A DNA stretch of 64,000 nt, from contig NZ_CP112881.1 of the NCBI RefSeq assembly GCF_026409565.1, forward strand, positions 1,597,501 to 1,661,500. Reading direction: 5' to 3'. This DNA is from Sneathiella aquimaris. Lineage in GTDB: Bacteria > Pseudomonadota > Alphaproteobacteria > Sneathiellales > Sneathiellaceae. Position 1 is the first letter of the stretch. Each line of letters begins with the position of its first letter. Under the pieces are notes generated by a model. The model worked only from the letters and a program-made list of their open reading frames with translations, ran no database searches and was not told the origin of the DNA. Shown here piece after piece: positions 1 through 9,109 of the stretch. The position numbers and the translations under genes are program-made.

Positions 1-395
1 AGGGCATCAATCTGTTCAGTTACCCGCATTGTTCCGATCTCAGCGGCAATCGCGGCACCTACACGGCCGGCAACCATAAGGCCACTTAAGACGGGTGCCA
101 ACTCACGGGTGAGGCCAATAACCACGATGGTCGCAACAGCACTTTCTGCATTAAACCGGGACGAGCCCACATAGATCTGCAAGGCGAGAACCATCCCGGT
201 AAATAAGGCGGTCATTCCAACAACGGGCAATGAATAGTAGCCGATATTCATGAGCTGTCTAAGAAACAACCGCATGTAAAATGGGGGGAGAAAGATGTTT
301 TTTACGCTTTGAAATGTAAAGAGGGTAAGATGTCCAACCGCAGCCATAAAGCCCAAACTAACGCGGCCAATGGCGGCCAGAAAATTCCATTCCAT
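1..395 (-). CDS. mlaE: MlaE-family ABC transporter permease, 5' part only (partial)
   Basis: This is the first 131 codons of a gene that runs off the left edge of the window. The protein begins MEWNFLAAIGRVSLG and continues through two hydrophobic stretches into GMVLALQIYVG, ELAPVLSGLMVAGRVG and AAIAAEIGTMRVTEQIDAL. These are hallmark segments of the DUF140/MlaE permease, the inner-membrane subunit of the Mla ABC system that moves phospholipids between the inner and outer membranes. The ATG at 393-395 is chosen because the family usually begins shortly before the first amphipathic segment. The gene starts 11 bases after the alr stop on the same strand, so it is probably co-transcribed with dnaB and alr. 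The MlaF ATPase would be expected just beyond the left edge. Confidence 0.88.
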   Translation of the reverse strand, partial: MEWNFLAAIGRVSLGFMAAVGHLTLFTFQSVKNIFLPPFYMRLFLRQLMNIGYYSLPVVGMTALFTGMVLALQIYVGSSRFNAESAVATIVVIGLTRELAPVLSGLMVAGRVGAAIAAEIGTMRVTEQIDA

Positions 396-406
396 TTAGT
401 CAAACC

Positions 407-1519
407 TTATTGGACAGCATTTATATACCGTCGATGACTTCGATGTCCCAGTGCTGTCAGGAGTTCGTATGAAATCGTGCCTGCCTGTGTCGCAAGTTCA
501 TCCAGATCAATCGCCCCACCGATCAAGCTGACTAACGTACCACGCTGACATTTATCTTCACTCAAACCTGTCACATCAATGGAGATCATATCCATTGAAA
601 CACGACCGATAACCGAAACTTTGTTATTTTCAATTGCGCACTCTCCGACGTCGCCCAAAGCCCGAAAATAGCCATCCGCATATCCAACGGAAACGGTTGC
701 TACCCTCGCATTCTCCTTGCAACGCCAAGTGGCACCATAGCCAACGGCATTTTTACTGTCAACGTCATGAACCTGCAGCACTTTCCCCTGAAGGTGAATT
801 ACCTGCTTCATCGGGTTTTTCTGGCCGGGAACCGGGTTGCCACCATAAAGGGCAATGCCGGGCCGCAGAAGATCAAACTGAAAGTCAGGGCCCAGAAAAA
901 TTCCACAGGAATTTGTAAAGGATACCGGGACGTCGTGCAAAGCCGGAGGCAGGAGCGCCCGCAACCGGTGAAGCTCTGACAGCTGAAAGTCGTTATGTGG
1001 GTGCTCCGGTGTATCGGCGCAGGCGAGGTGGGAGATTATGTACCGTATCTCCAAACCGTCTAACCAATGAGGGTTTCTATTAAGTTCTTCTATATCGCTT
1101 TGCAGTAACCCCAAGCGGGTGATGCCCGTGTCCAGATGGATCATTGCGGAAAGGGGGCCATGCTCTTTGGTTGCTTTGGACCATCTGTTTATTTCATCAA
1201 GGCAATTCAGGACGGGGGTTATCCGCTCATCAATATAGATATTCTCTGCGCCGTCAAATAAGCCGCCAAGGACAAAAATCTCGGCTGCCGGCAGATATTT
1301 TCTAAGGCGAACCGCTTCTGACGGAAGCGCCACAAAGAATTTTCGGCACCCGGCAGCGTCCAGTGCCAAACCGACTTCTTTTAATCCCAGCCCGTAGGCG
1401 TCGGCCTTAACCACAGCCGCACATTCTGCCATTTCTGATTGGCTGGAAAGAAAACGATAATTTTCTTGTAGGGCGCCAAGATCTACCGTCAGGTAAGACC
1501 CTGCAAGAAAGGGGTCCAT
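407..1519 (-). CDS. alr: alanine racemase
   Basis: A PLP-dependent enzyme of 370 residues that interconverts L- and D-alanine, giving D-Ala for peptidoglycan. The N-terminal TIM barrel carries the PLP-lysine motif VVKADAYGLG (Lys38). The C-terminal beta domain contributes the second catalytic base in AVGYGATW (Tyr261), followed by GRVSMDMISIDVT, typical of Alr. Length is normal for the family. The ATG overlaps the dnaB stop by one base (TAATG), so translation is probably coupled to dnaB; a dnaB-alr arrangement is known in several bacteria. The gene continues directly into mlaE. Confidence 0.96.
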   Translation of the reverse strand: MDPFLAGSYLTVDLGALQENYRFLSSQSEMAECAAVVKADAYGLGLKEVGLALDAAGCRKFFVALPSEAVRLRKYLPAAEIFVLGGLFDGAENIYIDERITPVLNCLDEINRWSKATKEHGPLSAMIHLDTGITRLGLLQSDIEELNRNPHWLDGLEIRYIISHLACADTPEHPHNDFQLSELHRLRALLPPALHDVPVSFTNSCGIFLGPDFQFDLLRPGIALYGGNPVPGQKNPMKQVIHLQGKVLQVHDVDSKNAVGYGATWRCKENARVATVSVGYADGYFRALGDVGECAIENNKVSVIGRVSMDMISIDVTGLSEDKCQRGTLVSLIGGAIDLDELATQAGTISYELLTALGHRSHRRYINAVQ

Positions 1520-2997
1520 TAGTGATGCTCCGGTAAATATTGATCCACAGCCAAATCGCCAAACCGCGTGAATTCGGGCTGGAACTGCAATTTGACGATC
1601 CCGATAGGGCCATGACGTTGCTTACCAATGATCACTTCCGCCATGTTGTGGACGCGTTGCATTCGTTCCTGCCATTCCAGATGTTCAGGGGTGCCTTCAC
1701 TCGGTTCTTTTCGGCCTTCGTAATATTCTTCACGATACACAAACATAACAACGTCCGCGTCCTGCTCAATTGAACCTGACTCGCGCAAGTCGGAAAGCTG
1801 GGGGCGTTTGTCTTCCCGGTTTTCAACCTGACGACTAAGCTGGGACAGGGCAATGACTGGAATGTCCAGTTCCTTCGCGACCGCCTTCAGTCCTTGTGTG
1901 ACCTCTGAAATCTCTTGAACACGGCTGTCGGATCGGCCAGAGCCCTTCATCAATTGCAGGTAATCCACAACAATCAAGCCAAGTCCATGACTTCTTTTCA
2001 GTCGGCGCGCTCGCGTTCTAAGCGCGGCAATGGAAATGGCCGGGGTATCATCGATATAGAGAGGGCATTCAGACAAGAGCGCACTTTGCGGTACCAGCTT
2101 GTTGGCAAACTCTTCATCCGTCAGCTCGCCGCGGCGCAGTTTCTCCGAACTGATCTCCGTAGCCTCCGCCAGAATACGGCCGACAAGCTGTTCTGCGGAC
2201 ATCTCCAGGGAGAAGAAGCCAACAGGCGCCCCTTCGGCACCCCCGGTGTCCCTGTACGCCTTCGCGGCATTGTAGGCGATGTTGGTTGCAAGCGAGGTTT
2301 TACCCATCGACGGACGTCCCGCCAGAATAAGCAAATCTGATTTATGTAACCCGCCCAGTTTGCCATCCATGTCCCGAAGGCCTGTTGTTACCCCGACAAG
2401 GTTACCATCCCGTTGGAAGGCTTCTTCGATTGATTTGACGGCGTGGCCAACAGCCACTTTGATCGGGGTGAGGGCCCCTTCATGGCTTCCTGTTTCAGCA
2501 AGTGCAAATAGTTGTTTCTCAGCATTTTCAATCTGGATGGTGGCTGTATCACTGAGAGACGCCTCAAAGGCTGTATTAACGATTTCTTCGCCCAGATCGA
2601 TCAATTCGCGGCGCATCGCCAAATCATAAATGATTTTACCGTAGTTTTCCGCATTGATAATTGTCGTTGCGGAGGCCGCCAGTTTTGCCAGATATTGTGC
2701 CCCGCCAATATCGGACAGGGCCTGGTCATTTTCAAAATACGACTTGAGTGTAACCGGGTCGGCAATTTCACCCCGTTCGATCAGTATGGTTGCGGCGTCG
2801 TAAATACGGGAATGCACAGGTTCGTGAAAATGTTCAGCCTTCAAAAAACCGCTCACTTTCGCTGCCGCTTCGTTATTAACAAGGATCGCACCGAGCAAAT
2901 CCCGTTCTGCGTCTGAGTTATTGGGAAGCTTTCGATAGGCAGGTGACGCGGAATTTCCGTCGGCGTCCTGATCCGGAGTGTAAACTGTATTTTCCAT
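1519..2997 (-). CDS. dnaB: replicative DNA helicase DnaB
   Basis: A hexameric 5'-3' helicase that unwinds DNA at the replication fork and recruits primase. The protein has 492 residues. An N-terminal DnaB domain covers roughly residues 25-130. The RecA-like C-terminal domain has Walker A GRPSMGKTS (residues 227-235, Lys233), Walker B-like LIVVDYLQLM, the ALSQLSR motif, and EQDADVVMF near the C terminus. No intein or frameshift is seen. The start is the ATG at 2995-2997. The upstream region contains four DnaA-box matches (3062-3103), so expression may respond to DnaA. The gene heads a dnaB-alr-mlaE unit. Confidence 0.97.
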   Translation of the reverse strand: MENTVYTPDQDADGNSASPAYRKLPNNSDAERDLLGAILVNNEAAAKVSGFLKAEHFHEPVHSRIYDAATILIERGEIADPVTLKSYFENDQALSDIGGAQYLAKLAASATTIINAENYGKIIYDLAMRRELIDLGEEIVNTAFEASLSDTATIQIENAEKQLFALAETGSHEGALTPIKVAVGHAVKSIEEAFQRDGNLVGVTTGLRDMDGKLGGLHKSDLLILAGRPSMGKTSLATNIAYNAAKAYRDTGGAEGAPVGFFSLEMSAEQLVGRILAEATEISSEKLRRGELTDEEFANKLVPQSALLSECPLYIDDTPAISIAALRTRARRLKRSHGLGLIVVDYLQLMKGSGRSDSRVQEISEVTQGLKAVAKELDIPVIALSQLSRQVENREDKRPQLSDLRESGSIEQDADVVMFVYREEYYEGRKEPSEGTPEHLEWQERMQRVHNMAEVIIGKQRHGPIGIVKLQFQPEFTRFGDLAVDQYLPEHH

Positions 2998-3061
2998 GAC
3001 GGCAGACTACCACATTTCTTTGAGGCAGGTCATTGTCATCTTCAGCCCAATTTTTTAATTA

Positions 3062-3103
3062 TGTGGATAACAGTTATTCACAGCCTGTGAATAATGTGGA
3101 AAA
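3062..3103 (-). promoter_or_regulatory. cluster of four DnaA-box matches upstream of dnaB
   Basis: Four 9-mers fit TTWTNCACA within 42 bases. TTATCCACA lies on the minus strand at 3062-3070 and equals the strongest E. coli box. TTATTCACA lies on the plus strand at 3074-3082. TTATTCACA lies on the minus strand at 3086-3094. TTTTCCACA lies on the minus strand at 3095-3103. The middle two form a perfect 10-base-arm palindrome (3074-3094, one central base). An AT-rich run (3049-3062) lies on the dnaB side. The cluster ends 65 bases before the dnaB start codon. The box matches are read directly; control of dnaB, or DnaA titration, is inference. Confidence 0.7.
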
Positions 3104-3140
3104 CCAAAGGACGTGCTCTTTAAATCAGGCTCATCAGAGC

Positions 3141-3177
3141 AAAAAAAACGGCGCCTACACTGTGGCACCGTTTTTTT
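3141..3177 (-). terminator. Rho-independent terminator of the rpsF-rpsR-DUF2232-rplI operon
   Basis: On the minus strand an A-run leads into CGGTGCC, a loop, and GGCGCCG (one G-U pair), followed by seven or more T. It begins 21 bases after the rplI stop. It separates the ribosomal-protein operon from the dnaB promoter region. Confidence 0.88.
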
Positions 3178-3197
3178 AATAATGCTGACTTCAACGA

Positions 3198-3779
3198 TTA
3201 TGAATCGTCTTCATCTTCATGTTCGTGCTCAGCAGTTGATTCAAAAACATCTGAGACAGCTTCGTCACGGCTATTGAGGGCAGCTTCCGCGGCTTCTTCA
3301 ACAGATTCGCCACGTGCCTGAATTACCGCTTCTTCCTGTGAACGAGCAATGTTCACAGTAACTGAAACAGTTACTTCAGGGTGCAGGCGAATGCGTACTT
3401 CATGCAGACCCAAAGTTTTCAGAACTTTGTCCATGATGACCTGTTTACGGTCAACAGTGAAACCGGCTTCAGTCACAGAACGAGCAATGTCCTGTGTGCT
3501 GACTGAACCGTAGAGCTGCTGGCTTTCACTCGCGGCGCGGATCAGAATAACTGTTTCGCCATCAAGTTTGTCACCAACCGCAGACGCTTCTTCTTTGCGC
3601 TTCAGGTTGTCAGCTTCGAGCTGAGCCCGCTGCTTTTCAAAAATTTCAAGATTACTCTTGTTGGCACGAAGGGCTTTCCCTTGTGGCAACAGGAAGTTAC
3701 GAGCGTAGCCGTTCTTTACATTAACGACATCACCCATTTGGCCGAGCTTTTCAACACGCTCCAGCAATACAATTTCCAT
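3198..3779 (-). CDS. rplI: 50S ribosomal protein L9
   Basis: Large-subunit ribosomal protein, 193 residues from [17 protein letters not shown]. The N-terminal RNA-binding domain includes [16 protein letters not shown], the L9 signature region. A long helix and the C-terminal domain follow, and an acidic tail rich in Glu, Asp and His makes it longer than E. coli L9 (149). An upstream in-frame start at 3833 would add 18 residues overlapping DUF2232 and not resembling L9. The ATG at 3777-3779 is therefore chosen; it overlaps the DUF2232 stop by one base. Last gene of the rpsF operon, followed by a terminator. Confidence 0.96.
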   Translation of the reverse strand: MEIVLLERVEKLGQMGDVVNVKNGYARNFLLPQGKALRANKSNLEIFEKQRAQLEADNLKRKEEASAVGDKLDGETVILIRAASESQQLYGSVSTQDIARSVTEAGFTVDRKQVIMDKVLKTLGLHEVRIRLHPEVTVSVTVNIARSQEEAVIQARGESVEEAAEAALNSRDEAVSDVFESTAEHEHEDEDDS

Positions 3780-4732
3780 CAGTCTTCCTCCTGATCGGGA
3801 GCCGCGGGTAAGCGACTTCTGAATCCAATCCAACTATCAACCAGCCCTAGCAAGGCAATTACTAAAGCCGGCCAGAACATTAAAATCACAATCAGATATA
3901 CCGCCGTCAAAACCAACGACCGGTAACTCCAACTTACAGATACCTTATGGATCACAGCCATCCCTTGAAGGAAAAAGGCGATTTCCAGTGCTACAATGAT
4001 CGCTCCCAGAAATGGATTTATCTGCTCAAGCACGAAGCTTAGAACAAGTCCCAGAATCGCGATAATCGCCATCCAGAGAGGTAACATAAATCCGGAAAAT
4101 TCCGGGGTAGGGCGTACGTTCTTTTTAAATCGAACCAGAATACCTTGTGCAAGGCTTCCGCTTAGCAAAAGAACAACGCCCCAAATGGGACCAAAGAACT
4201 GCGGCATGAGCCAAACCAGTTCTTCCGCCGTCATAACGACCTTCAAACCACTCTGTTTATGAACCTGCTCCAGCATTAATTCACAAAGGCGAATAACAGC
4301 TGTCCGAAGTTCATCATCCATGTACAGCAAAATAAGCGCCATACTGGAAAGAGCGATGCAAACCAAAACCCAGCAGACCATAAGGTTGGAAGCCGGGTAC
4401 CAGTTTACTTTACTTTCATCCTCACGCCATAAAAGCGCCTGTCGTACAAGAAAAACGATAGGCAGGCCGCAAGTCAGAACATAGGTAACACCGAATATCG
4501 GGTTTATGACAATCGCGGCGAAGACAACTGCGGTCAATACCGAGATCGAAACATTTGCCAGACCAAACCCTAATCCTGAAAGGAACAAAGGTAAGGTAGA
4601 CAAGGTCATCAGGGCCAATGTCTGAAAAGCGTTCGCCGACCCAACCGGATTATTCGCACCGGGAACCGTAAGGTAGAGGATGCAAATACTGGCAATGCCA
4701 AATACGACGCTAAAACTGAGATCCCTGATCAT
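3779..4732 (-). CDS. DUF2232 family integral membrane protein
   Basis: A polytopic inner-membrane protein of 317 residues with about eight hydrophobic helices (for example [15 protein letters not shown] near the N terminus and [19 protein letters not shown] near the C terminus). Proteins of the DUF2232 (YybS-like) family are commonly found between rpsR and rplI in alphaproteobacteria, and that placement supports the call. The biochemical role is unknown. It lies 40 bases after rpsR and overlaps rplI by one base, so it is co-translated with ribosomal proteins. No catalytic motif is visible. Confidence 0.82.
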   Translation of the reverse strand: MIRDLSFSVVFGIASICILYLTVPGANNPVGSANAFQTLALMTLSTLPLFLSGLGFGLANVSISVLTAVVFAAIVINPIFGVTYVLTCGLPIVFLVRQALLWREDESKVNWYPASNLMVCWVLVCIALSSMALILLYMDDELRTAVIRLCELMLEQVHKQSGLKVVMTAEELVWLMPQFFGPIWGVVLLLSGSLAQGILVRFKKNVRPTPEFSGFMLPLWMAIIAILGLVLSFVLEQINPFLGAIIVALEIAFFLQGMAVIHKVSVSWSYRSLVLTAVYLIVILMFWPALVIALLGLVDSWIGFRSRLPAAPDQEED

Positions 4733-4772
4733 AAATCCTTCAATCCGAAAAGTGTGATCCTTTCGGAGGTAC

Positions 4773-5006
4773 CTATTTTACAACAAACGGCAGCAACGCG
4801 AGGTTGCGGGCCCGTTTAATTGCAGTTGCCAATTCACGTTGTTTCTTGGCTGAAACAGCAGTGATTCGGCTTGGCATGATTTTACCACGTTCGGAAACAA
4901 AGCGCTGAAGCAGCTTTACATCTTTGTAATCGATCTTTGGTGCACCTTCACCTGAAAATGGGCAGGTTTTACGGCGGCGGAAAAATGGACGACGTGCATC
5001 AGACAT
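4773..5006 (-). CDS. rpsR: 30S ribosomal protein S18
   Basis: Small-subunit ribosomal protein of 77 residues that pairs with S6 on the 30S platform. It contains [20 protein letters not shown] and the S18 signature around [19 protein letters not shown]. The basic C terminus ending LLPFVVK is typical. The start codon overlaps the rpsF stop by one base, so S6 and S18 are translationally coupled, in keeping with their 1:1 complex. Confidence 0.97.
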   Translation of the reverse strand: MSDARRPFFRRRKTCPFSGEGAPKIDYKDVKLLQRFVSERGKIMPSRITAVSAKKQRELATAIKRARNLALLPFVVK

Positions 5007-5437
5007 TATTCTTCCCCTTCTGCAGCAGTTTCAGTTGTTTCAGTGGTCGCTTCTTCTGTTGCGGCCTCTACTTTAGGTGCTTCTTCATCATCACGATCGC
5101 GGCGTGAGCGCTGGCTCTTGCTTTGCATCATGATAGAATCACCGTCTTCCAATTCGTCGACACGTAGTGTCATGTGACGCAGAACGTCTTCGTTCAGAAG
5201 AAGATTCCGTTCCATTTCCTTAACGGCAGGAATAGGAGCATCAAGATTTAGAAGAACATAATGGCCCTTGCGGTTTTTCTTTACTTTGTAGGCCAGGTTC
5301 CGAAGACCCCAGTTTTCTACTTTAGCAACTTTTCCGCCGCCTTCAGTGATGAAGTTGGACATTTCGTCTGTCAGAGTTTCTACCTGTTGGGTAGAGATAT
5401 CCTGACGAGCAATAAATACTGTCTCGTAAAGAGGCAT
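5006..5437 (-). CDS. rpsF: 30S ribosomal protein S6
   Basis: Small-subunit ribosomal protein, 143 residues from [15 protein letters not shown]. The ferredoxin-like S6 fold is followed by an acidic Glu/Thr-rich C-terminal tail, a common S6 extension. The start at 5437 is preferred over an upstream in-frame ATG at 5482 because the S6 domain starts at MPLYE and an AAGGAG ribosome-binding site lies about ten bases upstream. First gene of the operon. The leader (about 5437-5533) contains a CCG-rich hairpin (5509-5524) that may be the place where the S6:S18 complex represses its own mRNA, as known for other bacteria; this is inferred from position and the CCG motif only. Confidence 0.95.
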   Translation of the reverse strand: MPLYETVFIARQDISTQQVETLTDEMSNFITEGGGKVAKVENWGLRNLAYKVKKNRKGHYVLLNLDAPIPAVKEMERNLLLNEDVLRHMTLRVDELEDGDSIMMQSKSQRSRRDRDDEEAPKVEAATEEATTETTETAAEGEE

Positions 5438-5539
5438 TGTTAAAAGCTCCTTATGGCTTATAAAAATCTGGTATTCACACAATTGCGAACAGAACAGATG
5501 TAGCCGACCTCCGCCGGCAAGGAGTTATTGAGGCCGCGG

Positions 5540-5567
5540 ACTATACAGATTTGGGCAGTTTAATCAA
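5540..5567 (-). promoter_or_regulatory. candidate sigma-70 promoter for rpsF operon
   Basis: On the minus strand TTGATT (5562-5567) and TATAGT (5540-5545) are separated by 16 bases, with a TG just before the -10. The start would be about 95 bases upstream of rpsF, leaving a leader long enough for autoregulation. Confidence 0.5.
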
Positions 5568-5573
5568 GTAGGC

Positions 5574-5601
5574 TTGACAGGAAAAACTGAAGTAATATGA
5601 C
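5574..5601 (+). promoter_or_regulatory. candidate sigma-70 promoter for fabD operon
   Basis: A perfect -35 TTGACA (5574-5579) is followed after 16 bases by TATGAC (5596-5601), about 40 bases before the fabD start. It is back to back with the rpsF promoter. Confidence 0.5.
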
Positions 5602-5640
5602 TGTCACATAAGACTCTCAATAAAATCGGATCAAATATTT

Positions 5641-6594
5641 ATGAAACGTGCATTTGTTTTCCCGGGTCAGGGTAGCCAAACAGTCGGTATGGGCCAAGAG
5701 CTCGCCGCCGCTTTTCCTGTTGCCGCGCAGGTCTTTGAAGAGGTCGATGACGCTCTGGGACAGAATCTGACAAAGTTGATGTATGAAGGGCCAATGGAAG
5801 ATTTGACCCTGACAGAGAATACCCAACCAGCGTTGATGGCGGTCAGTGTTGCTGTGGCCCGCGTTCTGGAAAGTGAAGGGAAATTCAAGCTAAGCGAAAT
5901 TTCTGAGTTCGTAGCTGGACATTCGCTGGGAGAATACTCTGCGCTGACGGCTGTCGGTTCGTTACAGCTTGCAGATACAGCACGGCTGTTGAAAATCAGG
6001 GGCCGGGCGATGCAACAGGCTGTTCCCGTTGGCGTTGGCGCTATGGCCGCGTTGCTTGGGATGGATATCGGTCCCGTTGAGGAGCTGGTCAAGGAAGCTG
6101 CAGAAGCGAGTGGCGACGACGGGGTTTGCGTTGCGGCAAATGACAATGCCGATGGACAGGTTGTTTTGAGCGGAAACAAGGAAGCGGTCGAACGCGCCAT
6201 CGAACTTGCGAAGGAAAAAGGCGTTCGCAAGGCAATGTTGTTGCCTGTAAGTGCCCCGTTCCATTGTCCGCTGATGCAACCCGCTGCGGATGCTATGGTA
6301 GAGGCGCTGTCATCTGTCACCATCGCACCGCCAACTGTGCCGCTGGTTGCGAATGTCACGGCTGATCAGGTTAGTGATCCTGAAATCATTCGCAAACTTC
6401 TTGTTGAGCAGGTTACGGGTCGGGTTCGCTGGCGCGAGTCTGTTCTGTATATGGGGAATCAGGAAATCGAACAATTGGTCGAAGTTGGTACCGGTAAGGT
6501 TCTGACGGCAATGGTTCGTCGTATCAATAAGGCGATGACAGGAACTGCCGTGCAGTCACCTGCTGATATTGAGGCCTTTTTACAAACCCTTTAA
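5641..6594 (+). CDS. fabD: malonyl-CoA:ACP transacylase
   Basis: Transfers malonyl from CoA to acyl carrier protein, supplying the extender unit for fatty-acid synthesis. The 317-residue protein has the N-terminal FPGQGSQ oxyanion-loop motif, the nucleophile elbow GHSLGEYSA (Ser95) and the catalytic His in APFHCPL (His208). Length is normal. First gene of a plus-strand run fabD-fabG-acpP-fabF-mltG; fabG begins 28 bases after its stop. Confidence 0.97.
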   Translation: MKRAFVFPGQGSQTVGMGQELAAAFPVAAQVFEEVDDALGQNLTKLMYEGPMEDLTLTENTQPALMAVSVAVARVLESEGKFKLSEISEFVAGHSLGEYSALTAVGSLQLADTARLLKIRGRAMQQAVPVGVGAMAALLGMDIGPVEELVKEAAEASGDDGVCVAANDNADGQVVLSGNKEAVERAIELAKEKGVRKAMLLPVSAPFHCPLMQPAADAMVEALSSVTIAPPTVPLVANVTADQVSDPEIIRKLLVEQVTGRVRWRESVLYMGNQEIEQLVEVGTGKVLTAMVRRINKAMTGTAVQSPADIEAFLQTL

Positions 6595-6622
6595 AAGACA
6601 ATCAGGGACTTGGGAGAAATAG

Positions 6623-7360
6623 ATGTTTGACCTTAGTGGTAAATGTGCGCTGGTTACGGGTGCATCGGGCGGTTTAGGGGCCGCGATTGCGCGTGATTTG
6701 CATGCTGCCGGTGCTGTGGTGGCTCTTTCGGGGCGTCGCAAGGAGGCGTTGCAGGAAGTTGCGGATCAACTGGGGGACAGGGTGCATGTTGTTCCGTGTG
6801 ACTTGGGTGACATGGACGCCGTTGACAGCCTTATCAAGGATGCAGAAGCAGCGATGGGGCAGGTGGATATCCTGGTCAACAATGCTGGTTTGACGAAAGA
6901 CGGTCTGGCCATGCGGATGAAGGATGAAGACTGGGACAGTGTTCTTGATGTTAATCTGAAAGCTGCGTTCAAGCTGTCAAAGAACTGCTTGCGCGGAATG
7001 ATGAAACGGCGCAATGGCCGCATTATTGGTATTACTTCCATTGTTGGCGTAACCGGGAATCCCGGACAGATGAACTATGCCGCGTCAAAAGCGGGCATGA
7101 TCGGGATGTCAAAATCACTGGCGCAGGAAGTGGCCGCGCGGGGGATCACGGTAAATTGTGTGGCTCCCGGTTTTATTGAAACAGCCATGACAGATGAATT
7201 ATCTGATGATCAAAAATCCAATTTGCTGGGTGTCGTTCCTATTGGAAGACTGGGGGATCCAAAGGATATTTCCGCAGCTGTCCTGTATTTAGCGTCTGAT
7301 GAAGCCGCGTATGTTACAGGCCAGACAATCCATGTGAACGGCGGCATGGCCATGATTTGA
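6623..7360 (+). CDS. fabG: 3-oxoacyl-ACP reductase
   Basis: NADPH-dependent short-chain dehydrogenase of 245 residues that reduces 3-oxoacyl-ACP in each elongation cycle. The Rossmann motif TGASGGLG (12-19), NNAG (86-89), Ser139 and the YAASK motif (Tyr152, Lys156) form the cofactor and catalytic set. The C terminus VTGQTIHVNGGMAMI is characteristic of FabG. A GGGAGA ribosome-binding site lies just upstream. Confidence 0.96.
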   Translation: MFDLSGKCALVTGASGGLGAAIARDLHAAGAVVALSGRRKEALQEVADQLGDRVHVVPCDLGDMDAVDSLIKDAEAAMGQVDILVNNAGLTKDGLAMRMKDEDWDSVLDVNLKAAFKLSKNCLRGMMKRRNGRIIGITSIVGVTGNPGQMNYAASKAGMIGMSKSLAQEVAARGITVNCVAPGFIETAMTDELSDDQKSNLLGVVPIGRLGDPKDISAAVLYLASDEAAYVTGQTIHVNGGMAMI

Positions 7361-7365
7361 ACAAA

Positions 7366-7401
7366 ATCCGCTTTTATCTGATGCGTCAGAAAAAAGCGGA
7401 T
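7366..7401 (+). repeat. nested inverted repeat after fabG
   Basis: ATCCGCTTTT (7366-7375) pairs perfectly with AAAAGCGGAT (7392-7401), and inside it TCTGA pairs with TCAGA around TGCG. It begins 6 bases after the fabG stop. No T-run follows, so it looks like an RNA-processing or partial-termination hairpin that could set separate levels for acpP. The function is inference. Confidence 0.55.
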
Positions 7402-7543
7402 GATGACAGGTTTTCTTTGCATTAACTGTAAAGTATGTTAGGAACGCCGACAAAATTACATGACCTCTTGTTGCTTGTTTTTTTCGCATACTGGGGGTAA
7501 TGAAGACTATTAACTATTTGCCGGAATATCTGAGGATTTACTA

Positions 7544-7777
7544 ATGAGTGATACAGCCGCACGCGTAAATGCAATCGTAATCGAACACTTGGGCGTTGAA
7601 GAAGCCAAAGTTACTGAAACAGCAAGCTTCATTGATGATCTTGGCGCAGACAGCCTGGACACAGTTGAGCTGGTTATGGCTTTCGAAGAAGAGTTCGGTA
7701 TCGAAATTCCTGATGATGCAGCAGAAAACATCAAAACAGTGAAGGACGCTATTTCCTTTATTGATGCGGCTCTCTAA
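7544..7777 (+). CDS. acpP: acyl carrier protein
   Basis: Small acidic carrier protein of 77 residues. The 4'-phosphopantetheine attachment motif is [10 protein letters not shown] with Ser37. Helix II and III sequences ([20 protein letters not shown]) match AcpP closely. A GAGG ribosome-binding site lies nine bases before the ATG. The 183-base gap upstream, with a hairpin at 7366-7401, suggests a separate promoter, as is usual for this very abundant protein. Next to fabF as in most proteobacteria. Confidence 0.97.
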   Translation: MSDTAARVNAIVIEHLGVEEAKVTETASFIDDLGADSLDTVELVMAFEEEFGIEIPDDAAENIKTVKDAISFIDAAL

Positions 7778-7828
7778 GTCGATAGAGTGTTGAAACTGGT
7801 TTAATTTCTTTCTTCGATAGGTTTTGGT

Positions 7829-9088
7829 ATGCGACGTGTTGTTGTAACAGGACTGGGTCTCGTGACGCCACTGGCGAACGGTGTGAAGCCTAGCTGGAAC
7901 AGACTGATTAATTCAGAGTCTGGCGCGGGTATGATAACCAAATTTGATACGGAAGGTCTGGCTGTAAAGTATGGCTGTGAAGTTCCTGTCGATGAAAGTC
8001 ATCCAGATGCCTTTCGGGCCGACGATTTGTTGGCCCCGAAAGAGCAGCGCAAGCTAGATAGTTTTATTATCTATGGCATCGCGGCTGCGGAAGAAGCGAT
8101 TATAGATTCTGGTTGGAAGCCTGAAACAGAAGAACAGGCTTACCGGACCGGCGTTTCAATTGGTTCAGGTATCGGTGGATTGCCGTCCATCGAAGAAAAC
8201 TCCATCAAGCTTTTTGAAAAAGGACCGCGGCGCATTAGCCCGTTCTTTATTCCAGGCGCCCTTATAAATCTGGTGTCTGGTCAGGTTTCCATTCGTCATG
8301 GATATAAGGGTCCTAATCATGCTGTTGTAACGGCTTGTTCAACAGGGGCCCATTCCATTGGCGATGCCGCTCGCATGATCAAAGATGATGATGCGGATGT
8401 GATGGTTGCTGGTGGTGCCGAAGCGGCCATGTGCCGGATCGGGTATGCGGGATTCTCGTCTGCAAAGGCCTTGTCCTCCAATTTCCATGATGATCCGACC
8501 CGTGCATCCCGTCCTTATGACAAGGAACGCGACGGATTTGTTATGGGTGAAGGGGCCGGTGTTGTTGTTCTTGAAGAATATGAACACGCTAAAAAACGCG
8601 GCGCTAACATTTATGCGGAAGTGATTGGGTATGGCTTGTCAGGCGATGCTTATCATATTACTGCGCCAGCCAGCGATGGCAGCGGCGGGTATCGTGCCAT
8701 GCAGATGGCTCTGAAAAAATCTGGCTTGAACACAGACGAAATTGGCTACATTAATGCCCATGGTACTTCAACACCACTTGGTGATGAAATTGAAGCTGGT
8801 GCCGTCAAACGGTTGTTCGGTGCCAATTCAAACAGCCTAGCAATGTCTTCGACAAAATCAGCCATTGGCCATTTGTTAGGGGCCGCGGGTGGCGTTGAGG
8901 CGGTGTTCTCAATTCTTGCCATGACGGAAGGTGTTTTGCCACCGACCATTAACCTGGATAATCCATCAGACGGTCTTGATCTGAACCTTGTGCCGAATGT
9001 GGCGCAGGAAGCAAAAGTCGATGCGGTTCTGTCTAACTCGTTTGGCTTTGGCGGTACAAATGCCAGCCTTGTTATGAAACGGGTTTAA
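7829..9088 (+). CDS. fabF: 3-oxoacyl-ACP synthase II
   Basis: Beta-ketoacyl-ACP synthase of 419 residues that condenses malonyl-ACP with acyl-ACP and controls chain length and unsaturated fatty-acid content. The thiolase-fold catalytic triad is visible: Cys170 in VVTACSTGAHS, His311 in NAHGTSTPLGD and His348 in KSAIGHLLGAAGG (with Lys343). The C terminus NSFGFGGTNASLV is standard. 51 bases after acpP. Confidence 0.97.
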   Translation: MRRVVVTGLGLVTPLANGVKPSWNRLINSESGAGMITKFDTEGLAVKYGCEVPVDESHPDAFRADDLLAPKEQRKLDSFIIYGIAAAEEAIIDSGWKPETEEQAYRTGVSIGSGIGGLPSIEENSIKLFEKGPRRISPFFIPGALINLVSGQVSIRHGYKGPNHAVVTACSTGAHSIGDAARMIKDDDADVMVAGGAEAAMCRIGYAGFSSAKALSSNFHDDPTRASRPYDKERDGFVMGEGAGVVVLEEYEHAKKRGANIYAEVIGYGLSGDAYHITAPASDGSGGYRAMQMALKKSGLNTDEIGYINAHGTSTPLGDEIEAGAVKRLFGANSNSLAMSSTKSAIGHLLGAAGGVEAVFSILAMTEGVLPPTINLDNPSDGLDLNLVPNVAQEAKVDAVLSNSFGFGGTNASLVMKRV

Positions 9089-9109
9089 CCCAGGTATTCA
9101 GGGGTCATT

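Noticed and set aside
5667-6359. 230-codon minus-strand ORF inside fabD
   Set aside because: Low-complexity Ser/Ala/Thr-rich antisense shadow of a certain gene, produced by codon bias.
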